Of a stretch of DNA of 64,000 nt, positions 55,255-64,000 are shown in pieces. Position 1 is the first letter of the stretch, and the number at the start of each line of letters is the position of its first letter. The DNA is taken from NCBI RefSeq assembly GCF_007830255.1, contig NZ_VLKG01000009.1, forward strand, positions 1-64,000. The letters are read 5' to 3'. Source of the stretch: Azomonas agilis. GTDB lineage: Bacteria; Pseudomonadota; Gammaproteobacteria; Pseudomonadales; Pseudomonadaceae. The notes beneath the pieces were generated by a model. It saw only the letters and a list, made by a program, of their open reading frames with translations, searched no databases and had not been told where the DNA came from. A program made the translations under genes and the position numbers.

Positions 55255-57177
55255 ATGAGTATCTTCAGTCACTTCCAACAACGTTTTGAGGCCACTCGCC
55301 AAGAAGAGTACTCGCTTCAGGAATACCTGGAGCTGTGCAAGGCAGACCCCAAAACCTACGCCTCCGCCGCCGAGCGTATGCTCATGGCGATTGGTGAACC
55401 TGAATTTGTTGACACGGCGAGCGACCCACGCTTGTCACGGATTTTCGCGAACAAAGTCATTCGTCGCTATCCCGCCTTTGCCGATTTCCACGGCATGGAA
55501 GACAGCATTGAGCAAATCGTTTCTTACTTCCGTCACGCCGCCCAAGGCTTGGAAGAGAAAAAACAAATTCTCTATCTCCTCGGCCCTGTGGGGGGCGGTA
55601 AATCCTCATTAGCTGAGAAACTCAAACAACTGATTGAAAAAGTACCTTTTTACGCCATTAAGGGTTCTCCTGTTTTTGAGTCACCGCTGGGGCTGTTTAA
55701 TCCCGCAGAAGATAGCCAAATTTTGGAAGAGGATTACGGCATTCCTCGTCGTTACCTCAGCACCATCATGTCGCCTTGGGCTACCAAACGCCTGCAAGAG
55801 TTTGGCGGTGACATCAGCAAGTTCCGGGTAGTGAAGCTCTATCCTTCCATCCTGAATCAGATTGCGGTAGCTAAAACCGAGCCCGGTGATGAGAACAACC
55901 AAGATATCTCCTCGTTGGTGGGTAAGGTCGATATTCGTCAACTGGAAGAGTTCCCGCAAAACGATGCGGATGCGTACAGCTACTCCGGTGCCCTCTGCCG
56001 AGCCAACCAAGGCTTGATGGAGTTCGTGGAGATGTTCAAAGCGCCCATCAAGGTGCTGCACCCGCTGCTGACCGCAACCCAAGAGGGCAACTACAACAGT
56101 ACCGAAGGGCTGGGCGCGATTCCCTACAACGGCATCGTGCTGGCGCACTCCAACGAATCGGAGTGGCACACTTTCCGCAACAACAAAAACAATGAGGCCT
56201 TTATTGACCGGATTTACATCGTCAAGGTGCCTTATTGCCTGCGGGTTTCGGATGAGGTGCGCATTTACGACAAGCTGTTGGCCCATAGCTCCCTAGCCAG
56301 AGCCCATTGTGCGCCGGATACCCTGAAAATGCTGGCTCAATTCTCGGTGCTGTCGCGCCTGAAAGAGCCGGAAAACTCTAACGTCTACTCAAAAATGCGC
56401 GTGTATGACGGCGAAAACCTCAAGGACACCGATCCTAAGGCTAAGTCGATTCAGGAATACCGCGATGCTGCTGGCGTGGACGAGGGTATGAACGGGCTTT
56501 CCACCCGCTTTGCGTTCAAAATCCTCTCCCGCGTATTTAACTTTGACTCGGTGGAAATCGCCGCCAACCCTGTACATTTGCTGTATGTACTGGAGCAGCA
56601 AATCGAGCAAGAGCAATTCCCGGCAGAGGTGCGTGAGCGTTACCTGCGCTATCTGAAGGAGTATCTGGCTCCACGTTATGTCGAGTTCATCGGTAAAGAA
56701 ATCCAAACGGCCTATCTGGAGTCCTACAGCGAGTACGGTCAAAACATCTTCGACCGCTATGTGTTGTATGCAGATTTCTGGATTCAGGATCAAGAATACC
56801 GTGATCCCGAAACCGGCGAAATTCTCAACCGTGGCTCGTTGAACGAAGAGCTGGAGAAAATCGAGAAACCTGCGGGCATCAGTAATCCGAAGGACTTCCG
56901 TAACGAGATTGTTAACTTTGTGCTGAGGGCGCGCGCCAATAACAATGGCAAAAACCCAAGCTGGCTGAGTTACGAGAAGCTGCGGGCGGTGATCGAGAAG
57001 AAAATGTTCTCCAACACTGAGGACTTGTTGCCGGTCATCAGCTTTAACGCTAAGGCCAGCAAGGAGGATCAGAAAAAACACTCCGACTTCGTTACCCGCA
57101 TGGTGGAGCGTGGCTACACCGAGAAACAGGTGCGCTTGCTGTCTGAGTGGTATCTGCGGGTCAGAAAATCCCAATAA
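55255..57177 (+). CDS. yeaG: PrkA/YeaG-type serine protein kinase
   Basis: 640 residues from the ATG at 55255 (GAGG upstream), close to the 644 of E. coli YeaG. The N-terminal AAA+ domain has Walker A LGPVGGGKSSLAEKL (about residues 110-124). The middle region (LHPLLTATQEGNYNSTEGLGAIPYNGIVLAHSNESEW) and the C-terminal PrkA domain (FLKEYLAPRYVEFIGKEIQTAYLESYSEYGQNIFDRYVLYADFWIQDQEYRDPETGEIL) fit the family. YeaG acts with YeaH in nitrogen-starvation and stationary-phase stress responses; its kinase substrates are poorly known. First gene of the conserved prkA-yeaH-ycgB trio. Confidence 0.95.
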   Translation: MSIFSHFQQRFEATRQEEYSLQEYLELCKADPKTYASAAERMLMAIGEPEFVDTASDPRLSRIFANKVIRRYPAFADFHGMEDSIEQIVSYFRHAAQGLEEKKQILYLLGPVGGGKSSLAEKLKQLIEKVPFYAIKGSPVFESPLGLFNPAEDSQILEEDYGIPRRYLSTIMSPWATKRLQEFGGDISKFRVVKLYPSILNQIAVAKTEPGDENNQDISSLVGKVDIRQLEEFPQNDADAYSYSGALCRANQGLMEFVEMFKAPIKVLHPLLTATQEGNYNSTEGLGAIPYNGIVLAHSNESEWHTFRNNKNNEAFIDRIYIVKVPYCLRVSDEVRIYDKLLAHSSLARAHCAPDTLKMLAQFSVLSRLKEPENSNVYSKMRVYDGENLKDTDPKAKSIQEYRDAAGVDEGMNGLSTRFAFKILSRVFNFDSVEIAANPVHLLYVLEQQIEQEQFPAEVRERYLRYLKEYLAPRYVEFIGKEIQTAYLESYSEYGQNIFDRYVLYADFWIQDQEYRDPETGEILNRGSLNEELEKIEKPAGISNPKDFRNEIVNFVLRARANNNGKNPSWLSYEKLRAVIEKKMFSNTEDLLPVISFNAKASKEDQKKHSDFVTRMVERGYTEKQVRLLSEWYLRVRKSQ

Positions 57178-57312
57178 AACAGCGCTAAGCTGTATGCGGC
57201 AGCGGTTGTTCTCCAAGGTTCGCCCTGTCGCTTTCGGATTGAGTACCCGACACACAGATGCTCGGGTTAGTTGCCGCTTGAAGCTCTGCGCTTGAAGCTG
57301 GCCGGAGGGCCT

Positions 57313-58584
57313 ATGAGTTATGTGATTGATCGACGCCTGAACGGTAAGAACAAGAGCATGGTGAACCGCCAGCGCTTCTTGCAGCGATATCGCGGCCACA
57401 TCAAAAAGGCGGTGGAAGAGGCCGTGGGCAAACGCTCCATTACCGATATGGAGCATGGCGAACAAATCAGTATTCCCGGGCGCGATATCGACGAACCCGT
57501 GTTGCATCATGGGCGCGGTGGCCGTCAAACCATAGTGCATCCGGGGAATAAAGAGTTTACCGCAGGTGAGCGCATTCCGCGTCCTGATGGCGGCGGCGGT
57601 GGCCAGGGTTCTGGTCAGGCCAGCAACAGCGGCGAAGGCATGGATGAGTTTGTCTTCCAAATCACCCAAGAAGAATTCCTCGACTTTATGTTTGAGGATT
57701 TAGAACTGCCCAATCTGGTCAAACGTCACCTGACGGGAACCGATACCTTTAAAACGGTACGCGCGGGTATCAGCAGTGAAGGCAACCCGTCGCGGATTAA
57801 TATCGTGCGTACCCTGCGTTCGGCCCATGCGCGGCGGATTGCTTTGTCCGGCAGCAGTCGCGCTGAGTTGAAGGCCTTAAAAGCAGAGTTAGCCCGTCTG
57901 AAGCAAGAGGAGCCCGATAACCTCAACGTAATTCAGGCCACCGAGCAAGAAGTTGAGCGTCTGCAAGCCCGTATCAATCGGGTGCCCTATCTGGATACCT
58001 TTGACCTTAAATACAACCTGCTCACCAAGCAGCCGAACCCTAGTTCTAAAGCAGTCATGTTCTGCCTGATGGACGTTTCCGGCTCCATGACCCAGGCCAC
58101 TAAAGACGTGGCTAAGCGTTTCTTCATCTTGCTGTACCTGTTCTTAAAGCGCAGTTACGACAAAATCGAAGTGGTGTTTATTCGTCATCACACCAGCGCT
58201 AAAGAGGTAGACGAACAAGAGTTTTTCTACTCGCGGGAAACTGGCGGCACCATCGTCTCCAGTGCTCTGAAAATGATGCAAGAGATCATGGCGGCGCGTT
58301 ATCCGGTCAATGAGTGGAATATTTACGCGGCTCAGGCCTCCGATGGCGACAACTGGAATGATGACTCACCCGTGTGCCGCGATTTACTGATCAACCAAAT
58401 CATGCCCTTTGTGCAGTATTTTTCCTACGTGGAGATCACCCCCCGCGAACACCAAGCCCTATGGTATGAATATGAGAATGTTCACGAAGCCTTTCCCGAA
58501 AGTTTTGCCCAGCAGCAGTTAGTATCGGCGGCGGATATTTATCCAGTATTCCGCGAGCTGTTTCAGCGGCGTATGGTCAGTTGA
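57313..58584 (+). CDS. yeaH: YeaH/DUF444 family protein
   Basis: 423 residues from the ATG at 57313 (GGAGGG upstream). The start [37 protein letters not shown], a Gly-rich linker (about 97-110), and a vWA-like part with the MIDAS-type motif [12 protein letters not shown] (about 257-268) define the DUF444 family, which accompanies PrkA kinases. Probable partner of YeaG in stress signalling. Between it and yeaG lie 135 bases with a direct repeat GCTTGAAGCT (57278 and 57290). Confidence 0.94.
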   Translation: MSYVIDRRLNGKNKSMVNRQRFLQRYRGHIKKAVEEAVGKRSITDMEHGEQISIPGRDIDEPVLHHGRGGRQTIVHPGNKEFTAGERIPRPDGGGGGQGSGQASNSGEGMDEFVFQITQEEFLDFMFEDLELPNLVKRHLTGTDTFKTVRAGISSEGNPSRINIVRTLRSAHARRIALSGSSRAELKALKAELARLKQEEPDNLNVIQATEQEVERLQARINRVPYLDTFDLKYNLLTKQPNPSSKAVMFCLMDVSGSMTQATKDVAKRFFILLYLFLKRSYDKIEVVFIRHHTSAKEVDEQEFFYSRETGGTIVSSALKMMQEIMAARYPVNEWNIYAAQASDGDNWNDDSPVCRDLLINQIMPFVQYFSYVEITPREHQALWYEYENVHEAFPESFAQQQLVSAADIYPVFRELFQRRMVS

Positions 58585-58594
58585 GAGGATCACT

Positions 58595-60136
58595 ATGAAG
58601 CGTCAGCCCATTTCCACCGGCTCGGAATGGACCTTCGAGCTGATCCAAGAGTACGATCAAGAAATCGGTCGTATTGCCCGAGAGCGCTATGGTTTGGAAA
58701 CTTATCCTAACCAAATTGAGATCATTACTGCCGAACAAATGATGGATGCCTACGCTTCAGTGGGTATGCCGATTGGTTATAGTCATTGGTCTTACGGTAA
58801 GCATTTTCTGTCCACTGAGAAAAGTTACAAACGTGGACAGATGGGCTTGGCCTACGAAATCGTGATTAACTCAGATCCCTGTATTGCGTATTTGATGGAA
58901 GAAAACACCATCACCATGCAAGCGCTGGTAATTGCCCACGCCTGCTACGGCCATAACAGCTTTTTTAAGGGCAACTATCTGTTCCGTACTTGGACAGATG
59001 CCAGCTCTATCATTGACTATCTGATGTTTGCCAAGCAGTACATCGCCCGTTGTGAGGAGCGTCATGGCATTGCGGCGGTGGAGAACCTTTTAGACTCATG
59101 CCATGCCCTGATGAATTATGGCGTGGATCGTTATAAGCGGCCTTATCCGATTTCTGCTGAGGAGGAGCAGCGCCGTCAGAAAGACCGTGAGGAATATTTG
59201 CAACGTCAGGTCAACGATTTGTGGCGTACTATTCCCCGTGCTTTAGATAAAGGTGGGGCCCAAGCTCAGCGCAAGCGCTTCCCTGTCGAGCCGCAGGAAA
59301 ATATCCTCTACTTTATTGAGAAGCACGCGCCTTTGCTGGAGCCGTGGCAGCGAGAAGTGGTGCGCATCGTGCGTAAAATTGCCCAGTACTTCTACCCACA
59401 ACGACAAACCCAAGTGATGAACGAAGGTTGGGCTACCTTCTGGCACTACACCCTAATCAATGATCTGTACGATGAAGGTTTAGTGACTGAGGGTTTTATG
59501 CTGGAGTTTTTACAGTCCCATTCTGGGGTGATCTATCAGCCTAGTTTTGACAGCCGTTGGTACAGTGGCATCAATCCCTACACCTTGGGGTTCTCCATCT
59601 TTCGTGATATTCGGCGCATTTGTGAAGAGCCGACGGATGAGGATAAACGCTGGTTCCCTGATATTGCCGGTAGTGACTGGCTGACTACACTTAAATTTGC
59701 CATGCGCGACTTCAAGGACGAGAGTTTTATTTTGCAGTTCCTCTCGCCCAAGGTAATCCGCGATTTGAAGCTGTTTAGCGTGTTAGATGATGACCAGCAA
59801 GACGTACTGACTGTACCTGCCATTCACGATGAAGCGGGTTATCGCACGATTCGAGAACTGTTAGCGGCTCAATACAATCTAGGCAACCGCGAGCCGAATA
59901 TTCAGGTGTGGAACGTGGATTTACGCGGTGATCGTTCCCTAACCTTGCGTCACCAACAACACAACCGTAAACCCTTGGGAGAGTCCACCGAGTCTGTACT
60001 CAAACATCTGCATCGGCTATGGGGTTTTAACGTGCATCTGGAGTCCTGGCAGGATGATCGGCGCGTGAATGCTTACCATATGCCACCTTTGCCTGATCCC
60101 AGCCCTACGGCTGGGCTTCCGGTGCTCATGACTTAA
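58595..60136 (+). CDS. ycgB: SpoVR-family protein YcgB
   Basis: 513 residues matching SpoVR/YcgB: FELIQEYDQEIGRIARERYGLETYPNQIEIITAEQMMDAYASVGMPIGYSHWSYGK, HACYGHNSFFKGNYLFRTWTDASSIIDYL and VMNEGWATFWHYTLINDLYDEG. These proteins are always linked to PrkA and YeaH; in Bacillus SpoVR affects spore cortex, while in gammaproteobacteria the role is unclear. Ends with a strong terminator. Confidence 0.95.
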   Translation: MKRQPISTGSEWTFELIQEYDQEIGRIARERYGLETYPNQIEIITAEQMMDAYASVGMPIGYSHWSYGKHFLSTEKSYKRGQMGLAYEIVINSDPCIAYLMEENTITMQALVIAHACYGHNSFFKGNYLFRTWTDASSIIDYLMFAKQYIARCEERHGIAAVENLLDSCHALMNYGVDRYKRPYPISAEEEQRRQKDREEYLQRQVNDLWRTIPRALDKGGAQAQRKRFPVEPQENILYFIEKHAPLLEPWQREVVRIVRKIAQYFYPQRQTQVMNEGWATFWHYTLINDLYDEGLVTEGFMLEFLQSHSGVIYQPSFDSRWYSGINPYTLGFSIFRDIRRICEEPTDEDKRWFPDIAGSDWLTTLKFAMRDFKDESFILQFLSPKVIRDLKLFSVLDDDQQDVLTVPAIHDEAGYRTIRELLAAQYNLGNREPNIQVWNVDLRGDRSLTLRHQQHNRKPLGESTESVLKHLHRLWGFNVHLESWQDDRRVNAYHMPPLPDPSPTAGLPVLMT

Positions 60137-60148
60137 TTGAGGAGCACC

Positions 60149-60193
60149 CGGAGGGATACGGCTTTTCCCCTGCGCTGGTATCCCTCCGTTTTT
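60149..60193 (+). terminator. rho-independent terminator after ycgB
   Basis: CGGAGGGATAC (60149-60159) and its exact inverse GTATCCCTCCG (60178-60188), followed directly by TTTTT. A strong, perfect terminator ending the yeaG-yeaH-ycgB unit. Confidence 0.93.
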
Positions 60194-60241
60194 CTATTCT
60201 GGCCTCTCTTGCCTTATCCTCCGCATAGACCGGAGGTATTT

Positions 60242-61480
60242 ATGCAGATTTATAAAGTAGGTGGAGCCGTGCGCGATCGGCTGTTGGCCCGCCCCGTCAC
60301 TGAGGTGGATTGGGTAGTTGTCGGCGCACAGGTTGAGGATTTATTAGCTCAGGGGTTTCGCCCTGTGGGTGCGGATTTTCCGGTATTTTTGCATCCTAAA
60401 ACCGGCGAAGAATATGCACTGGCCCGTACCGAGCGCAAAACCGGGCAGGGTTACGGCGGCTTTACCTTCCATACCAGTCCAGAGGTGACGCTGGAACAAG
60501 ACTTACTCCGCCGTGATCTGACCATTAACGCGATGGCTGAGGATGCCCAAGGACAGATCATAGATCCCTACGGTGGCCAGCAAGATTTGCAGCACCGGGT
60601 TTTACGCCATGTCTCACCTGCTTTTGCTGAGGATCCGTTGCGTGTGTTGCGTGTGGCTCGTTTTGCTGCACGTTATGCTGATTTGGGTTTTCAGGTCGCT
60701 CCAGAAACCTTAATCCTGATGCGGCAGTTATCGGAGTCTGGTGAGCTATTGGCCTTAACACCCGAGCGCGTTTGGAAGGAAATCAGTCGGGCATTGATGG
60801 AAGCTCATCCTGATGTCTTTATTCAAGTATTGCGAGAGTGCGGAGCTTTAGCCGTATTGCTACCGGAGGTGGATAGGCTGTTTGGAGTCCCTCAACCTGA
60901 GTTGCACCATCCAGAGATTGATACCGGTGCTCATGTATTATTAGTGTTGCAACAAAGTGCTCAGCATCGGTACCCGCTTGAAGTGCGTTGGGCTGGCTTG
61001 GTGCATGATGTGGGGAAGGGCACTACGGACTCTCGTGAATGGCCTCGGCACATTGCCCATGAAACCCGAGGTTTACCCTTAATTCGCGCCCTAAACCAAC
61101 GTTGGCGTGTCCCTAAAGCCTGCCAAGAGTTGGCTCTATTGGTGAGTGAGTTCCATACCCATGCGCACCGTGCGTTGGAGTTACGGCCCGCCACCCTGCT
61201 CAAGCTCCTGCAACAGTTGGATGCTCTTCGCCGTCCGGAACGCTTTGAACTGTACATAGCGGCCTGCGAAATGGATTCCCGTGGTCGTTTAGGCTTTGAG
61301 CAACGCCTGTACCCTCAGGCTGCTTATTTACGCGGAGCTTTGCGTGTGGCCCGGCAGGTAGAGCCTCAGCCTCTGATTGAGCAAGGCTATAAGGGTGCCG
61401 ATTTAGGTGAGGCTCTGGAGGCTGCCCGTTTGCGTGCTTTAGCGCTTTATCAGGCAAGCAGGAGCGGGAAAGCTCTCTAA
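60242..61480 (+). CDS. cca: multifunctional CCA-adding tRNA nucleotidyltransferase
   Basis: 412 residues from the ATG at 60242, the same length as E. coli Cca; an open upstream extension has no similarity. [13 protein letters not shown] and VDWVVVGA hold the nucleotidyltransferase core. [12 protein letters not shown] and [12 protein letters not shown] follow. A C-terminal HD domain is present ([11 protein letters not shown]), with His/Asp ligands for phosphatase activity. It repairs or adds the CCA end of tRNAs. It overlaps the end of folK by 42 bases in opposite orientation. Confidence 0.95.
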   Translation: MQIYKVGGAVRDRLLARPVTEVDWVVVGAQVEDLLAQGFRPVGADFPVFLHPKTGEEYALARTERKTGQGYGGFTFHTSPEVTLEQDLLRRDLTINAMAEDAQGQIIDPYGGQQDLQHRVLRHVSPAFAEDPLRVLRVARFAARYADLGFQVAPETLILMRQLSESGELLALTPERVWKEISRALMEAHPDVFIQVLRECGALAVLLPEVDRLFGVPQPELHHPEIDTGAHVLLVLQQSAQHRYPLEVRWAGLVHDVGKGTTDSREWPRHIAHETRGLPLIRALNQRWRVPKACQELALLVSEFHTHAHRALELRPATLLKLLQQLDALRRPERFELYIAACEMDSRGRLGFEQRLYPQAAYLRGALRVARQVEPQPLIEQGYKGADLGEALEAARLRALALYQASRSGKAL

Positions 61481-61990
61481 CAGCCTTTGAGGCGTAAGGG
61501 ATTGCCCGTGCCACTGAAAAGCGACCGGCCACAGTTGCTGTTGAATATCGGACTCCTGCCACAGTTGAGCAAAGGACTGGCCCACCACAGGATGCGCTTG
61601 CTCGGGAACTAACAAGGCAAGGGGCCACAACACAAAGGCATTGCACAGAATCTCAGGGCGCGGCAGAACCAATTCGCCCCCAAAGGTGCCGACCTGATCT
61701 CCGTACAGTAATACGTCGATGTCCAAGGGCAAACCTTTGCGATTAGGAGCGTAGCGGCCATTGTCTGCCTCAATGGCTTTTAATTGGCGATCCAACTTCA
61801 ACAAAGGGCTATCGGTGTAACCTTTGACCACGAGGTTATGAAAGTTGGGGCCTTGATAGCCCACGGCCAAGCTTTCAAATACGGGGGAGCAGCGCAGGTC
61901 TTTAAGTAGTAGGTTTAAAGCCTCTAATCCAGCACAGAGGTGTTTTTGAGGGTCAAGGTTACTGCCTAAACCCAAAACTACTTGAGTCAT
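61439..61990 (-). CDS. folK: 2-amino-4-hydroxy-6-hydroxymethyldihydropteridine pyrophosphokinase FolK
   Basis: 183 residues. [15 protein letters not shown] opens the HPPK family, [17 protein letters not shown] is the pterin-binding stretch, and [19 protein letters not shown] the ATP/metal signature (DxD). [16 protein letters not shown] follows. It adds pyrophosphate to the pterin in folate synthesis. It follows folB with a 4-base overlap and runs 42 bases into the 3' end of cca, so the last 14 codons are antisense to cca. Confidence 0.93.
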   Translation of the reverse strand: MTQVVLGLGSNLDPQKHLCAGLEALNLLLKDLRCSPVFESLAVGYQGPNFHNLVVKGYTDSPLLKLDRQLKAIEADNGRYAPNRKGLPLDIDVLLYGDQVGTFGGELVLPRPEILCNAFVLWPLALLVPEQAHPVVGQSFAQLWQESDIQQQLWPVAFQWHGQSLTPQRLLESFPAPACLIKR

Positions 61991-62340
61991 CGCTGGCCAC
62001 GCTCGATTTCGATGCCCAGTTGCCGTGCATGGATGTTTACCCCCGGTTTAGTCACGCGAAGGCGCATCCAGCGAATGCCAAAATCTTGCATTAGATGAAC
62101 GGCTAAGTGATCGGCAAAACTTTCTACTAACTGATACTGTGCTTGGTGGGCAAAGGCTTGAATATGGGCCACCACCTGAGCGTAATCCAGAGCATGTTCC
62201 AAATCATCGCTTTGCGCGGCTTTATGGATATCCCACGCCATATCTAAATCCAAGTGTAGGCATTGGCGTAGGGAGCGCTCCCAAGTGTAGGCACCGATCA
62301 AGGTTTCGATTTCGAGTCCTTTGATAAAGACTGTATCCAT
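61987..62340 (-). CDS. folB: dihydroneopterin aldolase FolB
   Basis: 117 residues from the ATG at 62340. DTVFIKGLEIETLIGAYTWERSLRQCLHLDLDM contains the IGxxxxER-type motif, DYAQVVAHIQAFA and LVESFADHLAVHLMQDF fit the fold, and VTKPGVNIHARQLGIEIER holds the catalytic Lys. It converts dihydroneopterin to hydroxymethyl-dihydropterin, the substrate of FolK encoded next. Divergent from plsY. Confidence 0.93.
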   Translation of the reverse strand: MDTVFIKGLEIETLIGAYTWERSLRQCLHLDLDMAWDIHKAAQSDDLEHALDYAQVVAHIQAFAHQAQYQLVESFADHLAVHLMQDFGIRWMRLRVTKPGVNIHARQLGIEIERGQR

Positions 62341-62415
62341 TTTCTCTCTCATACGACACGACAAGGAAACAGAGCCTGACTAGACTGGTATCGGAAGATC
62401 ATTCGGATAAAGCTC

Positions 62416-62985
62416 ATGTTCTACTTGCTGATCCTGTTTGCTTATCTGTTGGGTTCGATCTCTTTTGCCATTGTACTCTGTCGCTGCGCAAAGGGGCCGG
62501 ATCCACGTATGAATGGTTCGGGAAATCCCGGAGCTACTAATGTGCTGCGTATCGCGGGTAAAAAATGGGCTGTATGGACTTTAGTCGGCGATCTGAGCAA
62601 AGGCGTGTTGCCCGTTTGGTTAGCGGCTGAGTTGGGGTTAAACGTACAGCAACAAGCTTGGATTGGTCTTAGTGCAGTGTGCGGTCATCTGTATCCTGTG
62701 TTTTTTGGCTTCCAAGGCGGTAAAGGGATTGCTACGGCGGCAGGGATGTTACTAGCTTTGTGTGTTCCAGCCGCTATCTTGGCTATTTCCGGTTGGCTCT
62801 TAACCTTCTATTGGACACGCATTAGCTCTTTGGCCGCTATGATTGCACTGCCCCTGAGTTTACCTCTGCTGCTGTGGTATTACCCCAGTGCTTTATTGCC
62901 CATGAGTTTATTGGCTAGCCTGCTGATTTGGCGACACCGAACTAATCTCTATGCCCTAATGGGGGGGCAGGAACGGCATTTCTAA
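62416..62985 (+). CDS. plsY: glycerol-3-phosphate acyltransferase PlsY
   Basis: 189 residues with about five transmembrane helices. The three conserved cytoplasmic motifs are visible: [32 protein letters not shown], and [18 protein letters not shown]. PlsY transfers the acyl group from acyl-phosphate to glycerol-3-phosphate, starting phospholipid synthesis. Divergent from folB and converging on tsaD with a 4-base overlap of stop codons, the same folB-plsY-tsaD arrangement as in many gammaproteobacteria. Confidence 0.95.
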   Translation: MFYLLILFAYLLGSISFAIVLCRCAKGPDPRMNGSGNPGATNVLRIAGKKWAVWTLVGDLSKGVLPVWLAAELGLNVQQQAWIGLSAVCGHLYPVFFGFQGGKGIATAAGMLLALCVPAAILAISGWLLTFYWTRISSLAAMIALPLSLPLLLWYYPSALLPMSLLASLLIWRHRTNLYALMGGQERHF

Positions 62986-64000
62986 ATCGGGGATAGCTGT
63001 TCCATCGGCCAGCGGGCTCGTACTTCAATACTGGGGCCGTCGTGTTGCCCCGCGATGAGACGTTGGCAACCGGCGTAGGCAATCATGGCACCATTATCGG
63101 TACAGAATTGGGAGCGGGCGTAAAATACCTCACCGCCTTGCTGTACCAACATGTGCTCTAGGGCTTGGCGTAGTACTTGATTCGCACTCACCCCTCCTGC
63201 AATCACCAAGCGTTTTAGGCGGGTCTGTTGAAGAGCGCGTTGGCACTTTATCGTTAGCGTTTCCACCACTGCTTGTTGGAAGGAGTGGGCGATTTCAGCG
63301 CGGAGTACATCCCGATCGGGTTCGCTTAGCTGGTGCTGCTGCCATGCATTCAGAGCCGCCGTTTTGAGTCCACTGAAACTAAAGTCGAGACCGGGACGGT
63401 CGGTCATAGGACGTGGGAATTGAAAGCGGCTATTTTGAACGCTTGTGGCCCAGTGCGCGATTTCAGGCCCGCCAGGGTAATTTAGTCCCAGTAACTTGGC
63501 CGTTTTATCAAAGGCTTCGCCCGCTGCATCATCCAAGGATTCGCCCAAGAGTTTGTATTGGCCAATACCCTGAACTTCAATCAGTTGGGTGTGGCCTCCT
63601 GATACAAGGAGCGCCACAAAGGGAAACTGCGGAGGATTGGCTTCCAGCATGGGAGCCAGCAAGTGCCCTTCCATGTGGTGTACCCCTAAAGCAGGGATTC
63701 CCCAACCTAGGGCTAAGGCTTGAGCGCAAGAAGCACCCACTAACAAAGCACCCACTAGGCCGGGCCCGGCGGTGTAGGCGATACCATCAATTTGGTCGGT
63801 GGTACAATGGGCATCCGTCAAAACCTGACGGATCAGGGGCAGTAAACGCCGCACATGGTCGCGGGAGGCCAGCTCTGGAACCACTCCGCCATAGACGCGG
63901 TGTAAGTCAATTTGGCTGAATAATTGATCGGCCAGCAACCCTTGTTGGCTGTCGTACAGGGCGACACCGGTTTCGTCACACGAGGTTTCCAGTCCCAACA
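62982..64000 (-). CDS. tsaD: tRNA t6A threonylcarbamoyltransferase TsaD (5' end cut)
   Basis: At least 339 residues; the gene runs off the right edge, the missing part being only the first few residues. The first visible residues [17 protein letters not shown] match an internal position of TsaD (after M-R/x). [13 protein letters not shown] holds metal-binding His residues. [47 protein letters not shown] and [13 protein letters not shown] follow. TsaD makes t6A at position 37 of ANN-decoding tRNAs with TsaB, TsaC and TsaE. Confidence 0.96.
   Translation of the reverse strand, partial: LGLETSCDETGVALYDSQQGLLADQLFSQIDLHRVYGGVVPELASRDHVRRLLPLIRQVLTDAHCTTDQIDGIAYTAGPGLVGALLVGASCAQALALGWGIPALGVHHMEGHLLAPMLEANPPQFPFVALLVSGGHTQLIEVQGIGQYKLLGESLDDAAGEAFDKTAKLLGLNYPGGPEIAHWATSVQNSRFQFPRPMTDRPGLDFSFSGLKTAALNAWQQHQLSEPDRDVLRAEIAHSFQQAVVETLTIKCQRALQQTRLKRLVIAGGVSANQVLRQALEHMLVQQGGEVFYARSQFCTDNGAMIAYAGCQRLIAGQHDGPSIEVRARWPMEQLSPI

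Noticed and set aside
55681-57669. Long minus-strand open frames opposite yeaG and yeaH
   Set aside because: Antisense to strongly conserved genes with codon-bias-driven open frames; no recognisable product.

Overview
The window is chromosomal DNA from a gammaproteobacterium, most likely of the Pseudomonadales (including the former Oceanospirillales). The right third (about 44.7-64 kb) carries djlA-murU-amgK, lptD-surA-pdxA-rsmA-apaG-apaH-glpE, prkA-yeaH-ycgB, cca and folK-folB-plsY-tsaD. As far as I recall this is close to the order in Pseudomonas aeruginosa, and fldA/trpE-gph-rpe also fits. No rRNA or species-specific marker is visible, so genus is not assigned.

Left region (1-10.7 kb): part of an integrated element ending at the 3' end of a tRNA-Pro(GGG) gene. 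It carries a Toprim primase-like protein, a DUF927 ATPase/helicase-like protein, a cluster of GGGACA repeats, small unknown genes, an XRE-type regulator translationally coupled to an orphan phage small terminase (TerS), and one more unknown gene. There is no large terminase, capsid, tail or integrase in the window, so a phage satellite or satellite-like island is the best reading; its left end lies outside the window. Embedded in it are two integron gene cassettes (a complete attC at 5553-5643, a truncated one after 6490) with no integron integrase. A 1.7-kb non-coding stretch (6.5-8.2 kb) is packed with more than twenty short hairpins with different stems. This hairpin field and the displaced cassettes are the least explained parts of the window.

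Middle region (10.8-44.7 kb): a complete enterobacterial-type (type II) cellulose synthesis locus, bcsE-F-G-R-Q-A-B-Z-C, all on the minus strand and mostly with overlapping genes. Then come an OprB-like porin with a c-type cytochrome, a ZntA/CadA-type metal ATPase, an ArsR-type regulator divergent from a XenA-type ene-reductase with an inverted repeat between them, a DUF3144 gene, flavodoxin, trpE, gph-rpe, a DUF3530 gene, a solo right end of an IS200/IS605-type element, a DUF1501/DUF1800 pair, argC, a DUF4197 gene, speA, yciH and thiO.

Right region (44.7-64 kb): envelope and housekeeping genes. These cover peptidoglycan recycling (murU, amgK), outer-membrane biogenesis (lptD, surA), pyridoxal phosphate synthesis, 16S rRNA dimethylation, Ap4A hydrolysis, the stress trio prkA-yeaH-ycgB, tRNA CCA addition, folate synthesis, phospholipid synthesis (plsY) and t6A modification (tsaD, cut by the window edge).
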